Below are positions 10,579-20,557 of a DNA stretch of 64,000 bases, one piece after another. The stretch covers positions 94,436,991 to 94,500,990 of the forward strand of contig OZ035961.1 in NCBI GenBank assembly GCA_964034945.1. The letters run 5' to 3'. The notes under the pieces were generated by a model that saw only the letters and a program-made list of their open reading frames with translations, was not told the origin of the DNA and ran no database searches. The position numbers were made by a program, and so were the translations under genes. Position 1 is the first letter of the stretch, and every line of letters begins with the position of its first letter. The stretch comes from Chrysopilus asiliformis. Taxonomy: Eukaryota > Arthropoda > Insecta > Diptera > Rhagionidae.

Positions 10579-13500
10579 CCCAGATCCCAATCTTTACCAA
10601 TGAGTCCTTACCACCTCGATCACCCACGCCAAAGTTGTCAATCCTGAAAAATCCAGAGTTAGAAAAACACCTGCCGGTCAAAGTAGAAAACCCAGCCGAA
10701 AACCATAGAAAATATAAGTCCCTACACGAAAGAAAATTTGACTACGAGCAAGCGCGAGCAAGAATCTTTGGAGAAAATAATGAGATTGTTGTCAATGATA
10801 AAATTGTTAAATTACGAGAAAGATTTAGATGTAAGAAAAAGATGTACCACCAGATTGCTGTGTCCACCATAACTTCAGAACGCGATAGTCGGCCATATGC
10901 TGATGTCCTTATTTGCAATAAAACTTTTCGAGGCTTATTAGACAGCGGAGCTTCGATCAGCTGTTTGGGGAGGGATGCAGTACGAATATTAGAGGAGCTT
11001 AACGTGCCAATACAAAAAATGCGATCGCTAGTCAAGACCGCCGATGGTCAAGGCCAGCAGATCGTCGGCAAAGCGCTAGTGTCCGTAACGTACAAAGGAG
11101 CGACACAAGACTTGCTGCTGTTTGTAGTACCCAGTTTATCCCAAACCTTATACCTCGGGATAGATTTCTGGAGGCAGTTCAAGGTCACGCCGGAGCTGAT
11201 AGCAGAGTTGGAGCACAGCGAAAATTCGAAGTCCGTTTCTTCGGAAAAACACGAGTTGACCGATCGTCAGGAAGAACAGCTGGCAGCAGCCATAGAGAAG
11301 TTTCCGTCATTTGCTACACATGGTCTAGGTAAGACCCACCTCGAGAAGCATGTCATCGAGGTAGGCGACACACCCCCAATCAAACAGCGACACTTCCCGG
11401 TTTCTCCAGCGGTACAAAGCCTGATGTATGAGGAATTGGACCGAATGCTACGTCTTGGTGTCATTGAGGAGAGCTCGAGCGCATGGAGCTCACCTGTCGT
11501 GCTAGTCCGCAAACCAGGGAAAAATCGTTTATGCCTGGACTCGCGAAAGTTAAACAATGTCACCAAGCCGGACGCATTTCCGCTTCCTCATATTGAAGGT
11601 CTGCTGAGCCGCCTTGAGGACACATACTTCATAAGTAGCGTGGACCTCAAGGATGCGTTTTGGCAGGTGCCGTTGGATGAAAGCTCCCGGGAATATACGG
11701 CTTTCACGGTACCCGGTAGACCTCTCTATCAGTTCACGGTCATGCCTTTCGGCCTCTCAAATTCCGCGCAAAGGCTATGCCGGCTGATGGAGAAGGTCAT
11801 ACCGCACAGGTTACGAAGGTGGGTGTTCGTCTACCTTGATGACTTGCTGATCGTTGCCCAAACATTCGAGCAGATGGTAGATCTTCTCAACGAGGTAGCT
11901 GAGTTGTTACAAAAGGCTGGACTGACTGTTAACTTGGACAAATCCAGATTCTGCTACAAAGAATTAAAATATCTAGGCTACATCGTGGGAGGGGGATGTT
12001 TAAAAACGGATCCAGACAAAGTTAGAGCCATCATGGAATTCCCGCAACCGGTGTCACCCAAACAAACCCGTCGTTTTCTTGGGATGTGCGGGTGGTATCG
12101 ACGATTCATCCAGGGATTCTCTACTTTGTCAGCCCCGATCTCAGATAGTTTGAAGAAAGGAAAGAAGTTCGAGTTTTCCAGCCAGGCGAAGGAATCTTTC
12201 GAGAAGTTGAAACGAGCACTGTGTACTGCACCTGTTTTAGGACACCCGAACTTTGCGAAGGAGTTCATAATACAGTGTGACGCTTCAACAGTCGGAGTAG
12301 GCGGTGTGCTGTTCCAGTACGATGAGGAGGGTTGTGAGAGGCCAATAGCTTACGTATCGCAAAAGCTAAACGCCGCTCAAAGGAATTATACAGTCACCGA
12401 ACTGGAGTGTCTTGCCGCCATAGTATCCATAAAGAAGTTTAGGCCTTATGTGGAAGGGATGCCATTCAAGGTCATAACTGACCATGCCAGCCTGAGGTGG
12501 CTCATGGGTCAGCGAGATCTTAGTGGAAGGCTTGCCCGTTGGAGTCTCAAGCTCCAGGCGTTCGACTTTAAAATCGAACACCGAAAGGGAAGCCTGAATG
12601 TGGTCCCAGACGCATTGTCAAGGGCGCACGTAGAAGCCGTTGATCCAGAAATAGGTCAAATGACGGAAGTAGATCTTGGGTCAACAGAATTTCAATCAGA
12701 AGAGTATGAATCCTTGAAAGAAACCGTCAAGGAGAACCAGGATAGATTACCAGATCTGCAAATCTCGGATGGCTATGTGTACAAGCGTCTGGGATTCTAT
12801 TCAGGCGACCCACTTCAGGAGGATTCCACTTGGAAGTTGTGGATTCCAACGGGCTTGACGGAAACTTTGGTCTCGATGGCCCATGATACACCACAGGCTG
12901 GTCATGGAGGCATTGGAAAAACCTTGGCACGCCTTCGACAGAAGTATTATTGGCCACACATGGCGAGTCAGGTGAGACAGTATGTTGGCAAGTGCGTAAT
13001 ATGTAAGGAAGCTAAGGCACCGAATGTAGTCATGAAGCCGCCCATGGGGGAAATCCAAGTACCCGAACGGCCATGGCAGAAAATTTACATAGACCTCTTG
13101 GGGCCATACCCGAGGTCTCGGAAAGGCAACACATCCTTACTCATCGTGCTGGACCAGTTCACCAAATTTCCGCTGTTGAAGCCGTTGCGAAAAGCTACAG
13201 CCGTTAGTATTGTGGATTTCCTTGAAAACCAAGTTTTCCACATTTTTGGTGTTCCTCACAAAATCCACTCGGACAACGGACGACAATTCATTTCAGGTGA
13301 ATTTCATTCGCTTCTCCAAAAATTCGGTATTGAGCACGTAAAAACCGCTGTATACTCACCGCAAAGCAACGCATCGGAAAGGGTAAACCGCTCCATTCTG
13401 GCAGCTATTCGCAGTTTCATAAAAAGCGATCACAGAACATGGGACCAGCATATCGGCGAAATCACAAGTTCTCTTCGCACATCGATACATCAGAGCATAG

Positions 13501-13910
13501 GAGTTTCGCCATATGAGGCGTTATTCGGAATAAAAATGGTGACACACGCATCTGAATACCCTCTTTTGAGGAAATTGCGAGCCTTAGCTGATGGCGAGAT
13601 ACAAGTAGAACATCTTAATCTTAGACAACAAGTCAATCGCGACATAATTCGTAAAAATTTACAACAGGCTTACGAGCGTAGTTCAAGGACTTATAATTTG
13701 AGATCCCGCTTAGTCGAATTCGAGATTGGGCAGAAAGTTTATCGCAGAAACTTCGTCTTAAGTGACGCGATAAAAGGAATAAATGCGAAATTAGCGAAAA
13801 AATTTCTTGAAAGCAAGATCGTTAAGAAAATCTCGAAAAATATGTACGAAGTTGCGGATCCAAATGGTAAGGTGATAGGGGTGTATCACGCTAAGGACCT
13901 GAAAATCTGA
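10503..13910 (+). CDS. pol: Pol polyprotein of inner element (protease-RT-RNase H-integrase)
   Basis: The frame is -1 relative to gag and open from 10503, after stops at 10494 and 10500. There is no ATG at its start, so expression would be as a Gag-Pol fusion. In order: aspartic protease with LDSGAS (about 10938); reverse transcriptase with catalytic YLDD (about 11832); RNase H with the TDHASL and DALSR blocks; integrase with an H-H-C-C zinc site (CVIC) and a D,D,E core at the IDLLGPYP, SDNG and ASERVNR blocks, about 35 residues between the second D and the E; and a C-terminal part resembling a degenerate GPY/F module. No chromodomain. All catalytic residues I can find are kept, so this Pol looks functional. 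Confidence 0.93.
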   Translation, partial: SGKHGAERTATRSSSFPNRQPWSTITQIPIFTNESLPPRSPTPKLSILKNPELEKHLPVKVENPAENHRKYKSLHERKFDYEQARARIFGENNEIVVNDKIVKLRERFRCKKKMYHQIAVSTITSERDSRPYADVLICNKTFRGLLDSGASISCLGRDAVRILEELNVPIQKMRSLVKTADGQGQQIVGKALVSVTYKGATQDLLLFVVPSLSQTLYLGIDFWRQFKVTPELIAELEHSENSKSVSSEKHELTDRQEEQLAAAIEKFPSFATHGLGKTHLEKHVIEVGDTPPIKQRHFPVSPAVQSLMYEELDRMLRLGVIEESSSAWSSPVVLVRKPGKNRLCLDSRKLNNVTKPDAFPLPHIEGLLSRLEDTYFISSVDLKDAFWQVPLDESSREYTAFTVPGRPLYQFTVMPFGLSNSAQRLCRLMEKVIPHRLRRWVFVYLDDLLIVAQTFEQMVDLLNEVAELLQKAGLTVNLDKSRFCYKELKYLGYIVGGGCLKTDPDKVRAIMEFPQPVSPKQTRRFLGMCGWYRRFIQGFSTLSAPISDSLKKGKKFEFSSQAKESFEKLKRALCTAPVLGHPNFAKEFIIQCDASTVGVGGVLFQYDEEGCERPIAYVSQKLNAAQRNYTVTELECLAAIVSIKKFRPYVEGMPFKVITDHASLRWLMGQRDLSGRLARWSLKLQAFDFKIEHRKGSLNVVPDALSRAHVEAVDPEIGQMTEVDLGSTEFQSEEYESLKETVKENQDRLPDLQISDGYVYKRLGFYSGDPLQEDSTWKLWIPTGLTETLVSMAHDTPQAGHGGIGKTLARLRQKYYWPHMASQVRQYVGKCVICKEAKAPNVVMKPPMGEIQVPERPWQKIYIDLLGPYPRSRKGNTSLLIVLDQFTKFPLLKPLRKATAVSIVDFLENQVFHIFGVPHKIHSDNGRQFISGEFHSLLQKFGIEHVKTAVYSPQSNASERVNRSILAAIRSFIKSDHRTWDQHIGEITSSLRTSIHQSIGVSPYEALFGIKMVTHASEYPLLRKLRALADGEIQVEHLNLRQQVNRDIIRKNLQQAYERSSRTYNLRSRLVEFEIGQKVYRRNFVLSDAIKGINAKLAKKFLESKIVKKISKNMYEVADPNGKVIGVYHAKDLKI
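10506..10512 (+). promoter_or_regulatory. Candidate -1 frameshift site of inner gag-pol (GGGAAAC)
   Basis: The heptamer is phased G GGA AAC in the gag frame and lies in the 10503-10578 overlap. GGGAAAC is a classic retroviral slippery sequence. Downstream, GACGG (10526-10530) could pair with CCGTC (10556-10560) as part of a stimulatory stem; that pairing is only a suggestion. Confidence 0.75.
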
Positions 13911-14659
13911 TAAATTTTGTTTTGTTTCTAGCTGCAAGATTTTTTTTTTCAAGGCCCGGCTAAGTTTATTTGAAAGCATGAGACCTCGGATCTCAGGCGT
14001 GGTCGTGCCCCACGTTTGCAGAACCTATATTTACCTAGACGTCCAAAGTGGGTGGTCTGTCTGTCGAATGCCCGATCTCTAACGAGATTCACGTCCGTTA
14101 TCAGTCCAAATCCCTTGGGAGAGATTAACTTTTCTTCCTCGGTGGGACTTGCCCCATGGATGCCTGGAGAATCTGGATGAAGTATTTTCCTCTTTCATAC
14201 ATTGAATAATATACGTAACCCCCTTGTGACCGCGACCGTTTCATGGTTGATCTTCAAAATCAGGACTTGAGCATATCAGCGACAGTGGCAAATGTACCTC
14301 GTATGTCGATTTATTTACCTTTTTATTGTCATTTTTTTTTTTGAGCGAGAGGGTGGATCTGGATTGCGACGATACCCTTTAGTCCGCTACATGAAGCTTT
14401 TGGAGGAAACGTCGAGTTTTTTTTTTGTCAACTTGGCTATGAGAAAGATAAACTTTGTTATCAAGGACTTGGTAAATTCTTTGATTCGCGAAAGTGACAA
14501 TTCGTCTTAGTGTTTGTTAGTTTTAGGGTAGTTTGTTTATTGGAACTTATTTGGATTGTTTGTCATATTTTACTAGTAGGTAGTTAATTTCAGAGTTGCC
14601 ACATTGAATTTTTTTCAAAATCAATCTCGATTTCGGGGAAAACTCTATTGATTTTGCCC
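13911..14659 (+). other. Post-pol untranslated region of inner element
   Basis: About 750 bases between pol and the 3' LTR. A block at about 13953-14020 (GGCCCGGCT ... CCCCACGTTTG) is shared with the outer element at about 19679-19760, so it is conserved non-coding sequence. No env-like frame. The 3' LTR is not preceded directly by a purine run; the nearest purine-rich stretch is about 20 bases upstream. Confidence 0.65.
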
Positions 14660-16860
14660 TGTTATGTGGCATGGTTAATTTTAGCATAAGATATAACTTT
14701 CTTTGAATTCCGCTAACAGAAGGGCTGGTAGTACATTTCATTTTTTTTTTCGCATTTCCAAAAAGTTATTGTCCTATACAAAATGCACTGTCCATTTAAA
14801 ACGAACAACCGATATTTTTTTGGGTTATTGTTTTACAGAATTTTTGTTTCGCTTTAGGTCTGTTTAAAAGAAGTAAAGAAAAAATCCGTTTACTGGCCGA
14901 GCGAATAGTTTTCAAAAGAGAGCTGTAACAAATAACTACCGGTATCGATCGAATTGTTAAACGCAAATCAACTTTTCTAGAATTTTTTTTAGAGATCAGT
15001 CTAGTATAGAAATCTGAGGCAGTTAGCTTCGATTCGATTTGATTAAATTTAGTTTAGGCAAAATTTTGCCAGTTTCTATCACTTAGTTTAAAAAAGTGGA
15101 AATCCGGACGCTTGATGAAAAGCCCGGAAAATTAAATAGTTTAGTGGAAAAATTTCGTTCACGGTAAGGCCGACAATCCTTCTCGGAAAACGTGTATTAA
15201 TCCCTCGTTTTGTTTGATTTAGAATCTGTGAGATCATTGTGAGGGGAAGATCGGGTGTAATATCACATGTGGATTAAGTGATAGTTGGAAGAAAATCCTG
15301 GAAAAGACGCAGAATCCAAGAATCTCGACGAGAAAGTAGCTGCAGGGGCAGGGTAGCCGTTCTAAGTTGAACACCGTCGAATTTTTAAAGATTTTCCAGT
15401 CACCGAGCAGAATTTATACCGGAAAATTCAGTACTTCTGCGATCGTTTTCCCGGATGCGCACTCAGTTCCAGTTTTTTTCACATATCGTCGGTTCGATAT
15501 TACCACAAGGCGACGTAACATTCAGACGTTCTAAGATTTTCCATCTCACGAAGGAAGGATTCACTGAGGCTCCAGAAATCTTTACTAGCAATTTTTAACT
15601 TGTTTGGTCATTTTAGTATTAGTGTTTTTTTTGTAAAGTCAACGCTTTTTTTTTGTCATCGTTCGTCATACTATTAGCGAGTGTTTGAATTTCTTTTTTC
15701 TTTTACGGAAATCTTTCTGCGTCAACAATTTTGCAAAATATAGTCTTTTTAGCCAATCATCGTCTCTCATGTGCACAGGAGCGGCGAGGAAAAACAGCAG
15801 ATCAAACTGTAAGTAAATTTTGTTTGAGCAATTTTAATTTCAAATAATTGGTGCGTAGAGTGATTTTTCCGAAGAAAAAAATTAGTAAAAAAGGGTTGGT
15901 TGAGATCATTTTGAACGATCCCCAACGAAAAAAACAAACCGCCTGTATTTATGCAAATTAAACAGGGGAACTCAGAACCCTTTACTAAAAGTTTTGCGGA
16001 TCGCGAAATACGTGCTAAAAAAGCTTTGATTCTGATAGGTTGATGCGTAAATTCGTGTCGTTTGCGAATTTAATATTTTTCTTTTTGATTTGATTTACTC
16101 AATTAAGTTTTTTTTGTGTTCGATTCCTTTTTTTTTGAAAAACTGTAAATTTTTTTTTGACAGCGCTATAATTTCGAACGTTAATAGATTTCTGTCTTAT
16201 TTTGTCAATTTTTACAAAATGAAATTGTGTCAATTTTTATTTGATCAGAAAAATTAAAAAGATTATACCAAAATAAACTTGCCTGTGTTTTAGGAAGAGA
16301 AAAATAAAGGATCACGAAATTTGTTTTGAAAGATTATGAGTGAAGTTTTTTTCTGGTACGTTTTTTTTTTGAGTTCGCTAGGGTCGACTTGAGTTCCGGT
16401 TTCAGTTTCGTTTTGCCATTTGCTATGAAGGGTGAAAAATTCGTCGACCACAAGATGGATTTGAAAATGTTTTGATTTCTGTTCAATAGAAGGGGGGGAT
16501 CAATGAAGTGTCCCGATGATGGAGGATGACGGGGGAATTGGGAGAAGAGATGACTCGAGGATTTAGTAAAAATATGATCTCCCGAGCAAATGGTTCAGTA
16601 GGTTTTTTTTTCGGTTCTTTAGTTTTTTTTTCGTTTTTTTTTGATGAATAAAGGCATGTAAAAGTTATTAATTCCAATTCGACCCGTGGTAAGAACCACC
16701 CCAATCCGATGAGCGAAGGCCTGGAACCACCAGCATGCCAACCGCGGGGGCAATTGGAGCAGGCTCGGGACGTCCGCGTCATCGCGGTAAGCGTGTCCCA
16801 AAGTCTGTTGTGTGTCCTTTGCCCAGACGAGAAATAAACGGGTGAAGGACATTTATAACA
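14660..16860 (+). repeat. 3' LTR of inner element
   Basis: Same 2201-base sequence as 5544-7744, ending ATAACA and followed by the right copy of the AATA target duplication (16861-16864) and then outer pol. Confidence 0.95.
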
Positions 16861-16864
16861 AATA

Positions 16865-19582
16865 GCACCCAATATTATTAGTAGCTTAAGCGTAGAATCT
16901 CAAGTTGAAAGTGACCCTAAAAATCATGTTTTCAGCTTCGAACAAGAAGAGAGACTTAATTTCGTAAAGAGTAAATTTCCTTGCTCTACTAAGTATGGGC
17001 TTGGGAAAACTACTATGGAGGAACATTCGATTGATACCGGAGACTCGTGTCCGGTCAAACAGAAACATTACCCCGTCTCTCCGGCGGTCCAGTCCCTTCT
17101 ATATGAGGAAGTGGATAGGATGCTGGAACTCGGTGTAATCGAGGAGAGTGAGAGCCCTTGGAGCAGCCCGGTTGTTCTCGTCCGTAAACCCGGAAAAAAC
17201 CGCCTCTGTCTCGATTCCCGAAGGGTTAATGCTTTAACCGTTAAAGACGCCTATCCGCTTCCTCATATAGAGGGTCTGTTAAGCCGCCTTCAAGATACGT
17301 ATTACATCAGTAGTATTGACTTGAAAGACGCGTTTTGGCAGATACCGCTGGAGAGACGGAGCAGGGCTAAAACTGCTTTTACCATACCTGGACGTCCCTT
17401 ATACCAGTTCACTGTCATGTGTTTCGGCCTCTGTAATAGCCCGCAGAGGTTATGTAGATTAATGGATAAGGTGATCCCTTCCAGGCTACGTGAGAGAGTG
17501 TTCGTATATCTTGACGACCTCCTTATAGTATCACCCGACTTTGACACCCATATGATTCTTTTAGATGAAGTAGCATCTTGTTTGCGCAAGGCTAATCTAA
17601 CGATTAACCTTAAAAAGTCTCGATTCTGTGTTAGGGAATTGCGATATTTAGGATTCATTGTGGGCGATGGAAAGTTGAAAACGGATCCGGAAAAAGTCTC
17701 GGCGATCAATGATTTTCCGGTACCAAAAACCATTCGGCAAGTTCGTCGTTTTCTAGGAATGGCTGGATGGTACCGGAAATTCATAAAAGATTACGCAACT
17801 GTCGCCGCACCTATTACGGATACGCTTCGAAACCCAAAAAAATTCACTTTCACCCCCGAAGCAAAACTAGCTTTCGAAGATCTAAAAAAGGCTTTGGTCA
17901 CCTCACCAGTGCTAACACATCCTAATTTTGCACGTGAATTCTACCTACAATGCGATGCTTCATCTAATGGTATTGGAGGAGTTTTATACCAGTTAGATGA
18001 CGAAAAACAAGAAAGAGTAATTGCGTATTTTTCGAAGAAATTAAACAAGGCTCAATGTAACTATAGCGTTACTGAAAAAGAATGTTTAGCTGCGGTAACG
18101 GCTATACATAAATTTCGACCTTATATCGAAGGAATGTCATTCACAGTAGTAACAGACCATGCGAGCTTGAAGTGGCTCATGAGTCTGCGGGACCTGAGTG
18201 GACGTCTTGCTCGCTGGAGCTTAAAACTCCAAGGTTATAATTTCAAAGTCATCCACAGAAAAGGTTCAGAAAATGTTGTTGCTGATACATTATCGCGAGT
18301 TCAACTTGACGAAATCAGTCTAGAAGATCCAATAATTTCCGTTGATTTAGAATCAGAAGAGTTCAAGTCAGACGAATACTTAGAGTTGATAAAAACAATT
18401 AACGAAAACCATGATCAACTTCCTGACTTGAAGGTAATCGATAATTTCGTGTATAAGAGAACTCTTCCTTATACTGGCGATCCGGTCGCTGAAGAGCATA
18501 CATGGAAATTATGGGTTCCTTCTGGATTGACGCAAGCTGTTGTATCTCAGGCTCATGAGTCGCCTCAAGCCTCGCATGGTGGCATAGCGAAAACCCTTCA
18601 TCGAATCCGCGAGTTTTATTATTGGCCGAATATGGTTACTCACGTGCGCAATTACCTAGCTAGCTGTCACACCTGCAAAGAAATAAAACACCCGAATATC
18701 ACTTTGCGTCCCGAAATGATAACAGAAAATCTTGTGGAACGTCCTTTCCAAAAGATTTTTATCGATTTTTTAGGACCGTATCCACGTACGAAAAGCGGCA
18801 ATACGATCATTTTTATAGTATTGGATTATATGACCAAATTCGTGTTTCTAAAACCGATGCGTCAGGCAACGTCGAAAAGTGCGATAAAATTTTTGGAGGT
18901 AGATGTTTTCAATAAATTTGGAGTTCCTCAAGTATTGCACTCGGACAATGGCAGCCAATTTATCGCCAAAGAATTTCAAGCTTTCTTGCAGAAGTATGGT
19001 GTAAGACACATTAGAACCGCTATCCACTCCCCTCAATCAAATCAGTCTGAAAGGGTTAACCAATCGGTCTTGACTGCAATTAGGGCATACCTGAAATCAG
19101 ATCAACGAGAATGGGATAAACATTTAGGTGAGATAGAGTGCGCATTGCGAACTGCAAAACATCAAGCCATAGGAATGACACCATACTATGCACTTTTTGG
19201 GTCCAACATGATTACTCACGGAAAAAATTATGAGTTGGCAAACAAACTGAACGTCTTGCAAGATACGGAAATTTCGATTTTACCTAAAAATTCAAAAATG
19301 GAACTTATTAGAGAAAAAATTAAAGAAAGTTTGCATCAAAGTTTTCTCAGAAGTGCGAAATCCTATAATTTACGTTCGAGACATGTTGTGTATTCTCCCG
19401 GCCAAGAAATATATCGGCGCAACTTCGTGTTAAGCGACAAATCCAAAAACCTGAACGCCAAATTATGTTCTAAGTTTTTAAAAGCCAGGATTTCCAAACC
19501 GGTTGGTCACAATATGTATGAGCTGGAGGACTTGAAAGGTAAAAACATCGGAATTTTCCACGCGAAGGATATAAAGTCATGA
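16865..19582 (+). pseudogene. pol: Pol of outer element, second part (RT-RNase H-integrase)
   Basis: Continuation of the outer pol frame from 5543; an internal ATG at 17015 is not a natural start. It carries RT with YLDD (about 17505), RNase H (TDHASL, LSR), the integrase zinc site (CHTC), the catalytic blocks FIDFLGPYP, SDNG and QSERVNQ, and a C-terminal region like the inner element. It stops at TGA 19580-19582 with no other break. Codon use is more AT-rich than in inner pol, in line with a separate family history. It is silenced only by separation from its N-terminal part. Confidence 0.92.
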
Positions 19583-20557
19583 TCGCGAACGATATTTCTG
19601 AAACGCCAATCATTTTTTTGAACAACTTTATTCAGTTCAAACTTCTCTTCGATACTAAATTACATCTTGTTGTTTTAGGCCCGGCTTGCTAAGCGAGTAT
19701 GCCATCTTCAGTGATGAGACTCGTATTCAGGGTCGCGGGTTCGTCCCCACGTTTGTAAGTTTTTCGCATGCCAAAATTTTGCTGAATCAAAGAACTGCAA
19801 TGAACTGGAAAATCACAACCCTTTCGGCAGCTGTTTTCCAAACCTTTCGACAATTCTCACGAATCGTGAAATGTCTGGTGTTGATGCAGCTACCTGAAAA
19901 TTGAAAAAGAGGAAATATTAGTAAATCACCGAAATTTAGATGAGAAGATTTTACTTCCCTTCGAAGGGGCTCACCGAACCTTTCGTCTGTCTGTGAACTT
20001 GTTGGAGTCCCTTTCACTTCAAAATCCAAAACGATTTCACCTCGGTCCGATTCATCTAAATCCTCGATGTGACAGCCACGACGCTTGTTTATCATTTTTC
20101 CCCAAGTTTCCTAAAAATAAAACAGAAACATTCAATTAAAAAAAGGATTTCACTAGCAGTTTTAAAAACACGATTTTTCATTACACCGAATGCATGCAAT
20201 ACGCCAAGAAAACAACAAGAACCACAAGATCTGACATTTGCACTTATAATATAAAACACAGAATAATCTTAAAATCTTAAGCACTTGAATTATAGAAACA
20301 TTTTGACCAATTAATTAAAACTAATAGACAGGACCATTTGTATCAACATTTAAGATTTTTTCCGACACCAATTCCGTACTATAACTACAAAAATTCACAA
20401 TTTTTTTAAAAACGTCACAACAATTACCATCCATTTAGAATTTTGCTTTTCTTTTTGATGTCATCAACTGGCACTGATAAAGTCAATGCGATGGACCAAA
20501 ACACAACAACAACAATAAGGCAAAACAGTAAGCAATAAAAGCGAATAGCAAAGAAAA
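19583..20557 (+). other. Post-pol region of outer element
   Basis: Plus strand: no open frame of note; the block at about 19679-19760 is related to the inner element's post-pol block. A purine-rich run at 19903-19914 resembles a polypurine tract but is far from the repeat start. Minus strand: exon-like segments described separately. Confidence 0.5.
19787..20110 (-). other. Putative antisense spliced gene at the 3' end of the outer element
   Basis: On the minus strand a strong acceptor (TTTTATTTTTAG) opens an exon at 20110 whose frame is clear to a GTGAGC donor at 19974. A pyrimidine-rich acceptor (CAATTTTCAG) starts the next exon at 19893, and the frame continues in phase to TGA at 19789-19787. 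The 81-base intron is itself open and a multiple of three, so splicing would be optional. Upstream, a possible 5' exon with an acceptor TTTATCAG near 20485 ends ATG|GTAATT near 20430, which would place a start codon at the exon edge. Peptide unrecognised; no polyadenylation signal seen below 19787. It could be chance, a captured host gene, or an antisense gene read from the 3' LTR. Confidence 0.33.

Larger units (their letters stand above)
5544..16860 (+). mobile_element. Inner Ty3-type LTR retrotransposon (mdg3/blastopia-like), nested in outer pol
   Basis: Complete 11317-base element: two 2201-base LTRs at constant offset 9116, TGTTAT...ATAACA termini, AATA target duplication, tRNA-Lys primer site, leader, gag, pol and post-pol spacer. 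It is a relative of the outer element, with clear protein similarity throughout pol and the zinc-finger half of gag, but not the same family, since the nucleotide sequences differ widely. Pol is intact; gag has one in-frame stop. LTR identity points to a recent insertion. Confidence 0.96.

Noticed and set aside
14292..14510. 72-codon frame after inner pol as a possible env remnant
   Set aside because: Low-complexity Phe-rich start, no signal peptide cleavage, fusion or glycosylation pattern, no counterpart in the outer element.
17015..19582. A stand-alone 855-codon pol gene starting at ATG 17015
   Set aside because: The frame is open upstream to the inner element's edge and continues the outer pol from 5543; the ATG is internal to the RT linker.
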